From: Ganoderma boninense
Lineage: Eukaryota; Basidiomycota; Agaricomycetes; Polyporales; Polyporaceae
Direction of reading: 5' to 3'
DNA: 64,000 nucleotides
Assembly: GCA_002900995.3 (NCBI GenBank)
Contig: CM035313.1
Span: 3,162,001 to 3,226,000, forward strand
The position numbers were made by a program, and so were the translations under genes. Shown here piece after piece: positions 24,705-36,201 of this stretch (position 1 is its first letter; every line of letters begins with the position of its first letter). The notes beneath the pieces are model-generated. The model made no database searches and was not told the DNA's origin. It was given only the letters and a program-made list of their open reading frames with translations.

Positions 24705-26333
24705 CTAGAGGTAATGCACAATCTGCACAGTGATGTCCTCCTCGAACTCGGCAGAACAGTCAAAGAAATTCTCCTCGGAGATCGTCTTCGTCTCAGCGTC
24801 GGCCTCAGCCTCAGCCTCAGCCTCAGCCGCGTTGGCGTTGGGAGGTGTCGCACCCGGCATGCTGTTGTCTTGCCCACCCCCACTTCCGCTCCCGCTCCCA
24901 TTGCCACTCCCGCTTCCACTGCCACTGCCACTCCCGCTCCCGCTGTCCGAGTCATAGAACAACTTGGGGTTCCGCAAGTACGACAGCCGCGAATGCACCG
25001 GGTGGGGGCTACCGCCGCCCCACGTAGACCGCGACGAGGGCGCGACGACGACTGCGAGTGCCCGTCGGTCGCGCACGTCGTGCTCGTCTTCGAGGGCACG
25101 CTATATGCGCTCCTGGAGCCGCGCTCGCGGAAGATAGCGGGCTCGCGACAAGGCTGGGCCGGTTGGAGTGCACGCCTAAGGACGAGCTCGAGATGTCCAA
25201 CGAGCTCTCGCCTTCGTCTGTATCCGACAGGTCCGGCGTGCCGTGGACGAACCCGAGGCCGACCTGCGCGTGGGAGCGCGAGCGCTGGCCCGCGCGAGCC
25301 CACCCCTGGGTCCGGGTCCGCGGGAGGGGGCGGGGCGGGGGCGGGGTGGGTGTGCCGCTTCGCCACAGGGGGGCGTGCTCAGGACGAACCTGTGTCCGGA
25401 GAAGTTGGACACGTTGACCGCCATCGCGTGGTCGTCGTCGCGGGCGCTCGAGGGGTGGACCGGCACGCGCAGCGACGACTCCGTGGGCGGGACGGGCGGG
25501 ACGCCGAGAAGTAGACCTTGGGCGAGGAGTGGTCGTACGCGGACGAGAAGCGCGGGGTCTGCGGGGGAAGGGACTCGGTCGGGCTTGCGGAGGCGGAGGA
25601 TATCGTTGTCGCAGTGGAGACCTCAGATGGGCCGCTTGGGCTCCATTCTTCGAGCACCGGGGAGAAGGAGGGCTTGCCGTCGGCGGGATGGACGACGATC
25701 TCGGGCATGGCGCGGGAGGAGGAAGCCGCGGGGTTCGCTCTGCGGGCACGCTCCGAGTTGGGAAGGATAGAGGTGGGACGTCGTGTCTCGACCTGCACGC
25801 TGGCTTCTTCCATGGCCTTCATGACGTCGGCGACGGTGAACGGCTCGTGCTACAACCACGGTCGTAAGAACGTAGAACAAAATCGGCGGTGGCTGTGTGG
25901 GGGAGCGTACCTTGATTTCCTCCTTGTTCCACCCAGCCACTGCGTTCTTCATACGAACGTGCACAGGGTCTTTGGGTCGCAACGACGGAAGTACGGCGAG
26001 CAGAGGCCAGGGAAGCTGATGTTCGGGAGGAGGTTGCCCAGGGTCAGGCTGAGGAGCCATCAGCGCAGGCCATACAGCGGGTTGGTTAACGGGGACGTTG
26101 GTGTTGCTGTAGGGCACGGTACTATGTTCGATCTTCTTCTCCTGTTCGACCGCTTTGAAGGTGGAAACGTGTGGCAAACGGGCAGTCTTACGGGCCCGAA
26201 TGCGGGGCCGAATTTGGCGAATATAGATCAAGAAGATAGTGGAACCGATGGCGGAAACGGCGAGGAGCGCGATACAGGAAAAGCCGAGGATGAAGTTGGG
26301 GCCCCAGGTGGCCGGGGGTGGGATGAAGATCAT
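24705..26333 (-). CDS. Single-pass membrane protein with Gly-Ser repeat tail, several frameshifts
   Basis: Exon 1 (26333-25911) starts MIFIPPPATWGPN, followed by one hydrophobic helix (about residues 13-36), then RARK and a cytosolic-type Pro-rich region ending EEIK at a GTACGC donor. Exon 2 (25849-24705) continues HEPFTVADVMKAMEEASVQ. A Ser/Pro/Thr-rich tail follows, with short conserved-looking patches (FSGHRFVLSTPP, DLSDTDEGESSLDISSS, SYLRNPKLFYDSDSG). It ends with a perfect GS run, an AEAEAEADAE run and an acidic end (EENFFDCSAEFEEDITVQ). Exon 2 length is not compatible with one frame. I infer about four one-base shifts near 25500, 25340, 25100 and 25040, mostly in G/C runs. Function is unknown; small residues before one helix and a long intracellular tail suggest a fungal mid2-like or receptor-like surface protein. 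Confidence 0.6.
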
Positions 26334-27246
26334 GGGCGGAATACTTAGGCAGCCTGAATGAAAGATCGCCGAGGTCAAGAGGGAGTCGCGGTACAGTGGC
26401 TCCGAGACCAAAATGAGCGAGGACCAGGGCTATCTTATGTGGAGGACATGTGGAGGATAACATGAATGACCAGCAAAAGCCAGCCATGCAATTCAGTAAC
26501 ATCTGAGGTTGCCCTCTGGCATTGGTGTAGTGTCAACCGCGAAGAATTCAGATCGTGACTAGGGACACCAGGAGCGTTAGAAGTCAAATCCGACTCTCAC
26601 TTAGCATACCTTCCGCTTGTCGGAAAAGCCGTTTGGTACGTACCTTCAGCCTGGCATTTTCGCGGGGTCCCAACGAAGATACGAGGCGGAGAAACTGAGG
26701 TCCAGACACTCCGGTATACTTCCCTGAGGTCTGGAGGCAGAAGTCTCAACAGACTGCGGCATCACTAAGTCCCGAGCATGTAGCTAGTAGTCCTAAGTGA
26801 AGGTGAGTACGAGAGCAACGTGTGGAGTGTGGGGACGGACTCACCGAGAACACCGTTCCAACCTCTGGAGTCTCGGCTAATTAAATGCTGCTACGATTGC
26901 TCGCATGCATCTCAGTCGTCCTCCACTGACAAAACGGGGTCACAGATGTGATACGTAAAGTAGCGTTAGTCGAGTGGTCTCTCGTCATGGGCATCGACAC
27001 GCAGGCGGGCGCAACATCGGCGAGGACGAGTCAGCACAGAAAGGCTAAGAAAGCGGGCGGAGTGGGCTTGGCGGGAAACAACCCCGACGGGCGCCAGATC
27101 ACGTTGCTGTGATTGGGCGTCTACATGGGCTCGGTCACTGTGGCCCGCGTTACAGCTTGCATTCTCTCCTCCATCCGACACATCGTCCTCGACCCCTCCC
27201 TCGCCGCCTCGGGCCCCTGCGCACGACCCCCGCGAACCGGTCCATT
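26334..27246. other. Divergent promoter region
   Basis: Lies between the starts of the minus-strand membrane protein and the plus-strand cysteine-rich protein. Part of the stretch before 27247 resembles the stretch before 29819, because both belong to the duplicated unit. No separate gene is recognised. Confidence 0.4.
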
Positions 27247-28676
27247 ATGCTGCCCTCGCTTTTGCTGCCATCCACGCTCCTTTTCTCCCTCGCCGCAGTC
27301 CAGGTCCGCGCCGGCGACGTGCCCTGGCTCGGGTCGTGCAACCCCGCCCACCAGAAGCTCCAGGAGGGCACCTACCAGTTCCAGACCGACTGCGACGCCA
27401 TGACCTACTGTGCCGCCAACTCGACCTGCGCCCTCCGCGGCTGCCGCAACGACGAGTTTCCGTTCGGCTATTCCTCCAACGTCACCCTTCCTCCTAAATG
27501 CGACAAGGGCTTATTCTGCCCCGACGAGCAGGACCAGTGCCAGAAGCTCCTCGCCGTGGGCAGCGCATGCCAGTTCAACCGTGACGGTGAGTATCCCCTC
27601 ATGCCCCCATCCTGTGGAGCGGGGCTACCCCGTTTGTGATCTGTGATCGCTGAGGCTCAACGGGCGCGGGGACGTGCAGACGAGTGCGAGGGTCCGCCCA
27701 ACTTCAAGGAGCTCGCAGATACGACCGGGTTTGGCCTCAACTCCAACGGCTCCGTCTGTCTGAACAACATCTGCATGTACGTTTCTCGACACCTTGCTCC
27801 CTCTCCTACCGTGCGCTGAACCGAACGTGTACAGGTGGGCGAACGTCACTGTCGGTCTTCCCTGTACCGTGCAAAATACCGCATACACCGCCTATGGACC
27901 CGACGGAGAGTTCGTTGACATCGTGTCCAGGTGTGTGTTGTCTTGAATCTGTTTTTGACTGGCTGCGGTCTGCATCCCGCTCGGAACAATTTATTTTTGT
28001 CCCGCCGTACCTGATGTATTTCCGTTTCGTGCGAGACGGAGAGCAGCGGGTGCTAACCATTATTTGATTTCCAGGGGCAACTGCAAAGTGGGCCTCTACT
28101 GCGACTCGCAGCAGTTGGTGTGCGTCCAGACCAAGGCCTTGGGAGAGACCTGTGATGCGGACAAGGAGTGTTCGACCTTCAACTGCGCCGACGACGGGAA
28201 GTGCGGCCAGACTACGGATACGCCACACAAGGTCGGCAGCTGGGTGTATGCCGTCGTCGGTATATTTATCGTCGGAGGGAGCGTGGGCACGCTTGTCGCG
28301 CTCTACTTCGTGCACAAGAAGCACCGTGACGCGGAGCGTGAGAAGCGTCTCCAGTACTGGCGTGAGCAGGTGCGTGCGGCTCCCCGCGCAGATATTGGCG
28401 TCATTGCTGACATCGTGGTCCTCGCAGAACGCGTTCCGCCAGAACATCATGCAGATGCAGGAGACGGCGCAGCACTCGCTCATGAGCTACACGCCGGGCG
28501 GCGGCAGCCCGCGGGGCAGCACGATGTACCAGTCGGAGGACTCTGGCGCACCGATGCTGCACGGGACGCAGAAGGGCAGCGGCCTGCGGTACTACGTGTC
28601 CGACGACGCGTCGCAGATCGACGACCGCTCGGACGAAGACCTGATGATGCGCCGGCGGGACCCCGGGCGGTTCTGA
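27247..28676 (+). CDS. Cysteine-rich type I membrane protein, copy 1
   Basis: Exons are 27247-27586, 27680-27776, 27835-27930, 28075-28369 and 28428-28676. They sum to 1077 nt in one unbroken frame, giving 358 residues. A signal peptide (LLLPSTLLFSLAAVQVRA) is followed by about 210 extracellular residues with over 20 cysteines in CxxxxxxxC-type spacing and several Asn-glycosylation sites (NST, NVT). Then come one membrane helix (about WVYAVVGIFIVGGSVGTLVA), a basic stop-transfer (HKKHRDAEREKR) and a Ser/Asp-rich cytosolic tail ending DPGRF. The FCPDEQDQCQKLLAVGSAC patch recalls Dickkopf-N-like cysteine modules annotated in fungi, but that assignment is from memory. It is probably a cell-surface sensor or wall-linked protein of unknown role. 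A second copy lies 2.6 kb downstream in the same orientation. Confidence 0.8.
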
Positions 28677-29818
28677 GCGGGCTGTTGATGCTGCTCGGCT
28701 CGTTGGTTGCATGCTTGCTCGCTCTCGCGTCACCGCCCCCACCACACGTCAACCCCCTCCTAGTAGACCCTCGCTTGCTCGCGCCGCGCAGCATGGACTC
28801 GATTGGTGTTTCTGCTGTAAGTACAGTAGACACGGAGCGGCTGCCCTCGCTCTCGATACGTTTGATACGGATACGCTCCCATATTCTCCCGATACCGTTA
28901 CCCCATCCCACGCTGCTCTCCCGCCGCTGCATGCTCGCGGAACCGAACTTTTGCTCTCGCTCGTCTTTGTGCTCTCTCTTTTTTCAGTTGGCGATGTCAG
29001 TGTGTACTGCGGTAGTAGCGTATGGTCGAGTAATGTTGGTTCGCGCTGTGCCTGGCATCCGCGGCTGTTCGTTCGTTTGTCCCGAGAGTTTAGGTGTATC
29101 GCAGGAATCAATATCGTCAACTTGTATCTTCCGGCCCAAAACTTGCATTTGCCGAGTCCGGTAGGGTGCCCATACGTCGCATGAAGGTGGGAGTTTTTGT
29201 GAGGTTCAGGAGATCGGTAATAGCCTTGGCGGCTATGGTTGTTGGCTATAGCGCTATCGGACGTCCTCGAGGCCCGGGACCGGGAAGCGGTTGGTTTTTT
29301 GCGCGCTGTTTGCGTGGTTTGGTTTCGAATATTTGATGAAGGGGGCGCTCGGCTCCGGAGTGGGAGTCTTAGGACCGGACTGTCTGCAGGCTTTTGAATG
29401 AAAATTGGTAGTGGGCTTAGTCTCCGTGGCTGACCTTTATCCAGACACATAAATAGCAGTCGAGCTTTCGCAAAGCACCGTTACCTTACATACGCTACAT
29501 AGGATAAGTACGGTAAAGAAGGTCCCCAGTGGCTGAATCATAATGGAGGATCGTCTGGCCACTTCGGGCCGTCACGGGCCGAAAGCCGGGCGTACCAAAG
29601 TGCGCGACGAACGGCGGGCTTCTTTTACTTCACCAACTCCAAACCACGGTCCACCACCACCACTTCACTACCAGGATGTCATCCGCGAAAAGACATCGAA
29701 ACAAGCTGGACAGAAGTCTTGCAGATGACGATCCTTCACGCCGTGCTCACCGTCGCCTGCATTCATCGTCCTCCCCGCCTGGAGCCCCCTGCGCACGACC
29801 CGCTCGACCAGGCTCGCC
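28677..29818. other. Spacer between tandem copies, includes duplicated 3' flank
   Basis: From the copy-1 stop to about 29240 this spacer can be aligned by eye with 31737-32190 after copy 2. Shared words include TACCCCATCCCACGCT and GCATTTGCCGAG. The part before 29819 resembles that before 27247. No additional gene is seen. Confidence 0.5.
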
Positions 29819-31736
29819 ATGCTGCCCTCTCTTTTGCTGTCCTCCACGCTCCTTTTCTCTCTCGCTGCCGCAGCCCAGGTCCGCACCGGCAAATTTCACT
29901 GGCTCCAGCGATGCAACCCCGCCCGCCAAAAGCTCCAGGAGGGCACCTTCCAGTTCCGCACCGACTGCGACGCCATGACCTACTGTGCCGCCAACTCCAC
30001 CTGTGCTCGCCGCGGCTGCCGCAGAGACGACTACCCCTTCGGCTACTCCGCCAACGTGACCTTCCCTCCTAAGTGCGGCAAGGGCTTCTTCTGCCCCGAC
30101 GAGCAGGACAAGTGCCAAAAGCTCCTCCCTGTGGGCAGCGCATGCCAGTTCAATCGGGACGGTGAGTGCTTCGTCCCGTGCGGCCGGACTCGCTGGGGGG
30201 CCACCTCATGTGTACGATCGCTGAGGCCAGTGGATGGGCGCGTGAATGTACAGACGAGTGCGAGGGCCCGCCCAACTTCAAGGAGCTCGCCGACACCACT
30301 GGGTTCGGGCTCAACTCGAATGGTTCTGTCTGCCTGCACAACAGATGCATGTGTGTATAACGCTTCGCTCCTCCCAGATCATGCGCTAAACCGAACATGT
30401 GCAGGTGGGCGAACGTCACTGTCGGTCTTCCCTGCATCGTGGAGAATACCGCATACACCGCCTATGGACGCCGGGGGGAGTTTATCCACATCGTATCCAG
30501 GTGTGTGGCGTCTTTATCTTTTTTGTGTGGAGAAGGTAGCCTCTCGCTACCGTTTCCTTATTCGTGGTGCAACCCCTGGAGGTCTGCATTCCGGAAAGCG
30601 TTTTTTATCACCGCGGGCCTAGTCTGCCTCCGTCTCGGGTATGCTTGTGCCGCGGCTCATCAAGATGGTTGGTTCGCATCCACCTGGGCGAGTAGAGCCT
30701 GTTGCAGAGTCATTGTGCGCCGCTCCGACCCGGACGGTATTTCTGCCAGTTACTCCACAGGGACTGCAGTTTTCTCTGGAGTGGGTTCGACCTGTCGATT
30801 AACGGATACCTGTAATGACTTTTCAAGTGTGGCGATCTATGTAGTACTCTACATGGAGTCTCCATAGAGCCTCGGTGGAACGCCTGAGCAAATAAGCAAG
30901 AAGTCGTCAGAAATTGATTTAAGATTTGACAATAGCTTCAAATCTTTAACCTATGGCCAGAGGGAACTCCAACTCCGCTCTGTTGCAACCATATAACAGG
31001 GGGATCGTGGAGGCTTGGCGCGAAGTTGTCTGGGAGATGCGGCGTGCTAACGATTGTCTGATCCTAGGGGCAACTGCAAAGTGGGCCTCTACTGCGACTC
31101 GCAGAAATTTGTGTGCATGCAAACCAAGGCCGTAGGAGTTGCTTGCGGTGCCGACAAGGAGTGCTCGACCTTCAACTGTGCCAGCGACGGGAAGTGCGGC
31201 CAGACTACCGATACCCTGCGCAAGGTCGACTCATGGGTGTACGCCGTTGTCTGCGTGTGTATCGTCGGGGGCATGGTCGGCACCCCCGTCGTGCTGTATT
31301 TCATAGACAAGAAGCACTGGAAGGTGGAGCGCGAGAAGCGTCTGCAGTACTGGCGTGAGCAGGTACGTGCGTGCACCCCGCGCAGCATTTTGAACACATT
31401 GGCGCCATTCCTAAGGCCTAACCTCGCGCCCCCGCAGGACGTCCTCCGCCAGAACACCATACAGATGCAGGACACGACGGGGGACTCGCTCACGAGCTAC
31501 ACGCCGCCGGGCAGCAGCAGCAGCCGCGCGGGAGTCCCATGTTCGGCCACGACGAGGTCCAGTCGCAGGACTCTCGCGCACCGATGCTGCATCATGTGCA
31601 TGGGGCTCCGAGGGGCAGCGGCCTGCGGTTCTATGTGTACGACGAGGCGTTGCAGATCGACGACGACAACGACGACGGCTACTTTTACGAAGGCCCCACG
31701 AGGCCATGGACGCGCCCCAACGCCGGACGGTTCTGA
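29819..31736 (+). CDS. Cysteine-rich type I membrane protein, copy 2, one frameshift near the end
   Basis: Exons are 29819-30161, 30254-30350, 30405-30500, 31068-31362 and 31438-31736, with the same intron positions and phases as copy 1. Signal peptide (LLLSSTLLFSLAAAAQVRT), cysteine spacing, membrane helix (about WVYAVVCVCIVGGMVGTPVV) and basic stop-transfer are all kept. Two differences stand out. Intron 3 is 567 nt, against 144 nt in copy 1, so about 420 nt was gained here or lost there. One base is missing near 31526-31532, which shifts the frame before the conserved tail (APMLHHVHG...GSGLRFY...NAGRF). The tail is otherwise well conserved, with an added acidic DDDNDDG stretch. Function is unknown, as for copy 1. 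Confidence 0.75.
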
Positions 31737-32515
31737 GTGGGACGTCGACGCTGCTCGCCCCCGCTCACGGTTACATTGCCATCAATCCCTTCTGCCATCG
31801 CCCGTGCCGCTGTACGCGGACGATGGATCATCGCACCACTGGTCGTCAACCTCCCCGGTAAAACCCCACTCGCTCGCGACATGCAAGCGGCTGGCTCGTT
31901 CTCGAGTCTCGACGCGTTCTCGTATTCCCCATTACCCCATCCCACGCTACTCTCCCGCGGCATCCTCGTGGAACCGGATTTTCGCTCTAGCTCCTCCTTG
32001 TGCCTTTTCAAGCAAGCATGTTGGCTCGCACTGTACCTAGCATTCGCGGCTGTTCAATCGTCTGTGTATCGCAGTAATCAATGTATTTTTCTGCCGTGGA
32101 TAAGCGTTGCATTTGCCGAGGCCGGTAGGGTGGCCATGAAGGTGGGAATCTGTGACGTTCAGGCTGTCGAAAATAGCCATGGTGGCGCTGTTGGCGAGAC
32201 GACGTCGGGGTCGGTGATGTCTGCGACGAGCTCCTTCTCCCTCCTCGCACCACTAGTACTGTACACTGGTTATCCGTCTGGCTCCCGGCCCAGCCGGCAT
32301 TCTCAGAACCCAGCGGGAACATCGGCACGACTGCGGACCGCACGGACGCCTCCAGACCCAAGAACGCAAGACGGTCGCACACACGCCGACGCCTTCAGTC
32401 TCCATTACATATCCCACCCCATTCAGTCCGCTGGCCGCCGTCTCGTACGATCCCCAACGTCATCCTGCGGCGCCCTGCAGTCCCAGCGTTGCCTGCTACC
32501 GATCGACGGGCTGCC
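31737..32515. other. Intergenic, duplicated 3' flank then promoter
   Basis: The first 450 nt align with the 3' flank of copy 1. The rest should hold the promoter of the next gene. An alternative in-frame Met at 32489 lies here. Confidence 0.45.
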
Positions 32516-32712
32516 ATGCCGAGTACGCCCGAGCCTCTGCCCTCGCTCCCGCCGTCCCCGGTCGAAGAGCCGGCCCCGAGAAGACCAGCACGGCATGAAG
32601 AAGAGGTCGGCCGGGCTTGGCACGACGACGAGCCGGATGCGAACGCCGCGCGGAAGGGGAAGGGCAAGGGGAGGGCGAGGCGGAAGGGCAAGAGGAGGGC
32701 TGCGGGGAGCGG

Positions 32713-32745
<33 letters not shown>

Positions 32746-33796
32746 GGATGAAGACGAGGACGAGAATGCTGGCAGCGGGGCGTTGGAGGGGTACCCTCCC
32801 ACGAAGGAGGAGGAGGCAGAGTCGCGGCGAGTACAAGAGGTGCGTCGTCTGGTTGTGGCCTGCCTGCCATTGCACCCTTCCTGCGGACCGGCATTTCAAT
32901 CCCGCATATTTGCATCCCTGCAACTGTGCCGGCGGACGACTGACAGTAATCCGCACAGAACCTGCGACGGTGGGAGGTCGCAGAACGCCAGCGGCGGAAG
33001 GCGGCGCGCGAGTCGTCCTCACACTCCCCGTCCTCGAGCAGGGACAAAGCAATCAACAACACCCCGTCTCTTTTCGCCGACCTCTTCCGCCGCGACTCAC
33101 GCAAGGTACCTCTCGGGGGCGTCGGCGCACACCACGCGCTGTCTACGACCGACCGCGACACCGACGCCGTCCCGCTGGAGGACCTCGACACGCCGTCCGT
33201 GGAGCACCTCTCCGCCCCGTCTACCCCCGAACCCGAGACCGCCAACCCGTTTGATACGCCGTCCGCATCCCGCACCTCTCTCAACATCGCGGACAATCCT
33301 GCGATTATGACCGAGAGCGACTCTGCGCCGGCGGAGCTGACGACATCTCCATCGGGGAAGAACCGCCTAGAGGCCCCGAAACGGCCGACGCTGGAAGCAT
33401 CGTCGTCATTTGCCAGCCCGGAGGTAGATGGTACAGTGAAGAGGACGAAATCGAAACGTCAGCCGCCTCCACCGAAACCGCTCGACTTGCCTGCGCCCAA
33501 GGCACCGCCGCCCCATCCCGGTGCGCCGCACATAGATAGACCACCTGAGCCGGTCGTGGAGCCACATGTTGATGTGCAAGAGCGGGATAGGGATGTAGAG
33601 GCTGGTAGGGAGGCAAAACCGGTAGAGGACCTTCCGCCGGTGCGGTGGTGGCATGAGTGGTTGTGTGGGTGTGGAGAAGGCCCCGACCGTGGTGGGGACA
33701 ACCAGGTACGTGATACCTATGCGGTCCCTGTTGCACTGTGTATCGCTGATTGTCAACGGCTTGACACAGGCAGGGCGCACGAATCCGTTCGAGTGA
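32516..33796 (+). CDS. Charged low-complexity protein with C-terminal WW/NPFE motif, unknown function
   Basis: Exons 32516-32839, 32959-33705 and 33770-33796 sum to 1098 nt (365 residues) without frameshift. The N-terminus is Pro/Glu-rich, then a basic patch (RKGKGKGRARRKGKRR), a run of Asp/Glu of more than 15 residues, and a predicted helical RRWEVAERQRRKAARE. The middle is Ser/Thr/Pro-rich and probably disordered, with LFADLFRRDSRKVPLGG. The end, PVRWWHEWLCGCGEGPDRGG followed by NQAGRTNPFE, looks conserved, and the tiny last exon codes only for the NPFE-containing tail. NPF motifs bind EH domains in endocytosis. That role here is inference. An in-frame Met at 32489 would add nine residues. 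Confidence 0.7.
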
Positions 33797-34540
33797 GGGT
33801 GTATCGTTATCTTGCCTTTGGCTCCGTATTAGTCTACTCCTTCATCTTAGTCGTCGCCTTCCCTTGCTGCTATGGACTCGTCAATTCTGCCGTTGGCATT
33901 CGCTCGTTCATGTACACACTCAACACGTATATCCTTCTTTCTCTGTACCCTTTTCATGATCACGATAAGTCACGGACACGGACGCTGTTGTTGGTATTCT
34001 CTCTTCTTGACTTTGCATCCACAGTACACAATCATGGTTGCATAATGTAGCATGTCTTCGAACTATACCGCCTTCATGCTTCGTATCCGCTGTGCCCTGA
34101 CCTCTGCCTGTGATTTGAACTTTGGAGCGCGTGCACGTATATAAAGGGCCAGCAAAATCATGGTGCGTACTCCCATTGCCTCATCTTGTCTAGGAATTGA
34201 ACGATTGCTTCTGTAGAATGATCCTGCATGTAGGATGCCTCGAGCGTAGTGCACTTCTGTTTACGTCTGTTCAACTTCTTATACTGACTGTGGTTATCGA
34301 CAACAGTTTCGATCACAACCCGCCCGAACCATCTCGGCTCCGTTATCATCATGTCAGTATCCTCCATTCAGCCTCCACGGAGGCTGAGTAGCTAGCTGGG
34401 AGGCTGAATGTTCGCCTCCCCGCCCTGAAGACAAGAAATAACGGGGACAGGCGATATGTATCCTGCAGTTCTCTACGTCCAACGAACGCCGGCCACCTCA
34501 CCGAGGATTCTCCTCCAGACCCACGCTCGGACAAGCAACT
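33797..34540. other. Intergenic stretch
   Basis: AT-richer than its neighbours. It probably holds the 3' UTR of the NPFE protein and the promoter of the next gene. TATATAAA occurs near 34137-34144 but is about 400 nt from the next ATG. Short minus-strand frames here show no motif. Confidence 0.4.
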
Positions 34541-35609
34541 ATGCCGCGGACCAGAGACGTCGCGCAGCCAAACGCGACATACGTGACTGCGCTGTTAACA
34601 AGGGCGACGGCAGGTGCGGCCTCATCATCCTCAGACGCCGGGTGGGGCATCACGCCCATCTGGAACCCAATGATCGTCCTTGCTCTCTGCTACGGCCTGC
34701 TCTTCCTGACCTTCATCGGCGCCATCGTGTTCATCTTCTTCCGGCGCAGGCGGCGCGCCGTCGCGCACGCGCCCGCGTCGGGGCCCCCAGCCCCAGCCAC
34801 CACGTCCACCCTCGCCGGCGCCGTCCATGTCCTCGAGAAGGACGGCCATCCGCTGGAGAAGGACTCGGGGGAGAGCGACGGCGACGGCGACGGGTTCGAC
34901 GAGACGAACAAAACGATGACCATCGCGCACGCGGGCGCGCAGGAGTGCAAGGGCTCGCCGGCGTCGGACGGGACGCCCGGCACGAAGCGGTACTACACCT
35001 GCGACGAGCCGAGCGGCGACTGGACGACGATGACGCCCGTCCTGCCGCGGTCGCTCCGGTACTCGTCCCGCACGTGGACGCAGACGCAGATGTCCCTCCC
35101 GTACCCCGGGCCTGGCAATGTGTCCGAGCTGTCCGTGGCACAGCGCGAACGCGAGACGTCGCAGGTGCTCGTGTGGCTGCCGTCATTCCAGAGCAATGTG
35201 GGCGGGGGCACGAGAGGGGTGTCGGGCGCCGGTACTGTGAGGGTAGAGGAGGCGGAGCCGGGTTTGGAGAACGGGCCTGGGAGGCAGGGGCCTGAGAAGG
35301 GACCGGAGGAGCTGAGGCGCGAGCAGGACCAGGAGCGGGAGCAAGGGGTCTCGGGCGGGAGGTTGTTTCGGCCAAAGAGGTATGTCATCGCTTTTACGTG
35401 CAGAGGTCCATATTCCCCGGATGTGCTGATCCCGGGAGCACAGGACCCGGACACTGAGTGTGGATTGGCGCAATAGCAAGGCAGACTTCGTTTTGGTCCT
35501 CCTGGGTCACGGGCTTGGGGTTTCGTGCAGGGGTCGGAGGACATTTGGACTCGGCAGGAGCATACATACGCGTCACCCAGCACAGCTGCTAATCTCCGTC
35601 TGGACGTAA
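34541..35609 (+). CDS. Single-pass membrane protein, unknown function
   Basis: Exon 1 runs 34541-35379 and a second exon 35444-35609 joins in phase (334 residues). If the intron is retained, the frame stops at 35476 (311 residues). A short N-terminal ectodomain has one glycosylation site (NATY). One helix follows (about MIVLALCYGLLFLTFIGAIV), then a basic RRRRR stop-transfer and a long cytosolic region with acidic SGESDGDGDGFDE and Pro/Gly/Glu-rich parts. Patches such as KRYYTCDEPSGDWTTMTP look structured. The layout (short ectodomain, one helix, basic collar, disordered tail) resembles the membrane protein at 24705-26333, but I see no clear sequence identity. Start choice is the first Met of the open frame. 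Confidence 0.6.
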
Positions 35610-36201
35610 GTTCTCCTCTAGATCCACCTTTTGGTTGACGTTTTGCTTACCCGTGTGCTTTCGAGGTGCAGACGTCTGTAGCTACTGAGATGGTGCGATC
35701 GTGTACAGTAGACCGCAGACCACTTTGCGAACACCATATCGGGCATCTTTCGTTCGTGCCCATCTCAAAACGCCGTCTGCAGACCGAACAGCAAACACTC
35801 CATGACCTGCCGCAACGTCTGTTCGGCGTGTGATGGGCGTTCTCTGCCGTCGAGGTCTGGAGGTGAGTCGTTTTAAGAAGCCGTACGCCGTCCATGCACC
35901 GAAATTTTACCAGACAACGTCAATGGGATTGCTTCCATGCCTTTGGGCTGTCCGGCAACTCAGATGGGCCTGAGGTGTTTTGCGCAGCGCCTACGCGCCT
36001 GTATCAACGGTCCACACGCAAGCGACAACGGGGACACCTGACGGTCAAGAGAGGAGAGCTATCTTTCAAATGGATCTCCTTGTGGTCACCCGCCGCCTAA
36101 ACTTCGCCACCATCCACACGTGTCCCTCCTACGGACGATATAATGAGCAGTGGGTACAACTGCGGTGCCTTTTACCTACAGTCCCCAGATTGCACGATAC
36201 T
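35610..36201. other. Upstream region of AOX-2
   Basis: No gene recognised. It should hold the AOX-2 promoter. Unlike AOX-1, I see no well-placed TATA box in the last 100 nt; ATATAA at 36138-36143 is about 60 nt from the ATG and is the best candidate. Confidence 0.35.

Larger units (their letters stand above)
27110..32190 (+). repeat. Tandem duplication of a roughly 2.1-2.5 kb gene unit
   Basis: Unit 1 spans roughly 27110-29240 and unit 2 roughly 29720-32190. Both contain the five-exon cysteine-rich gene, some 5' flank and about 450-550 nt of 3' flank. Exon sizes are 340/343, 97/97, 96/96, 295/295 and 249/299 nt. Non-coding similarity is patchier than coding similarity, so the duplication is not recent. 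Confidence 0.75.

Noticed and set aside
24714..25514. 266-codon plus-strand open frame
   Set aside because: Antisense shadow of the minus-strand membrane protein tail; low-complexity Arg/Pro composition.
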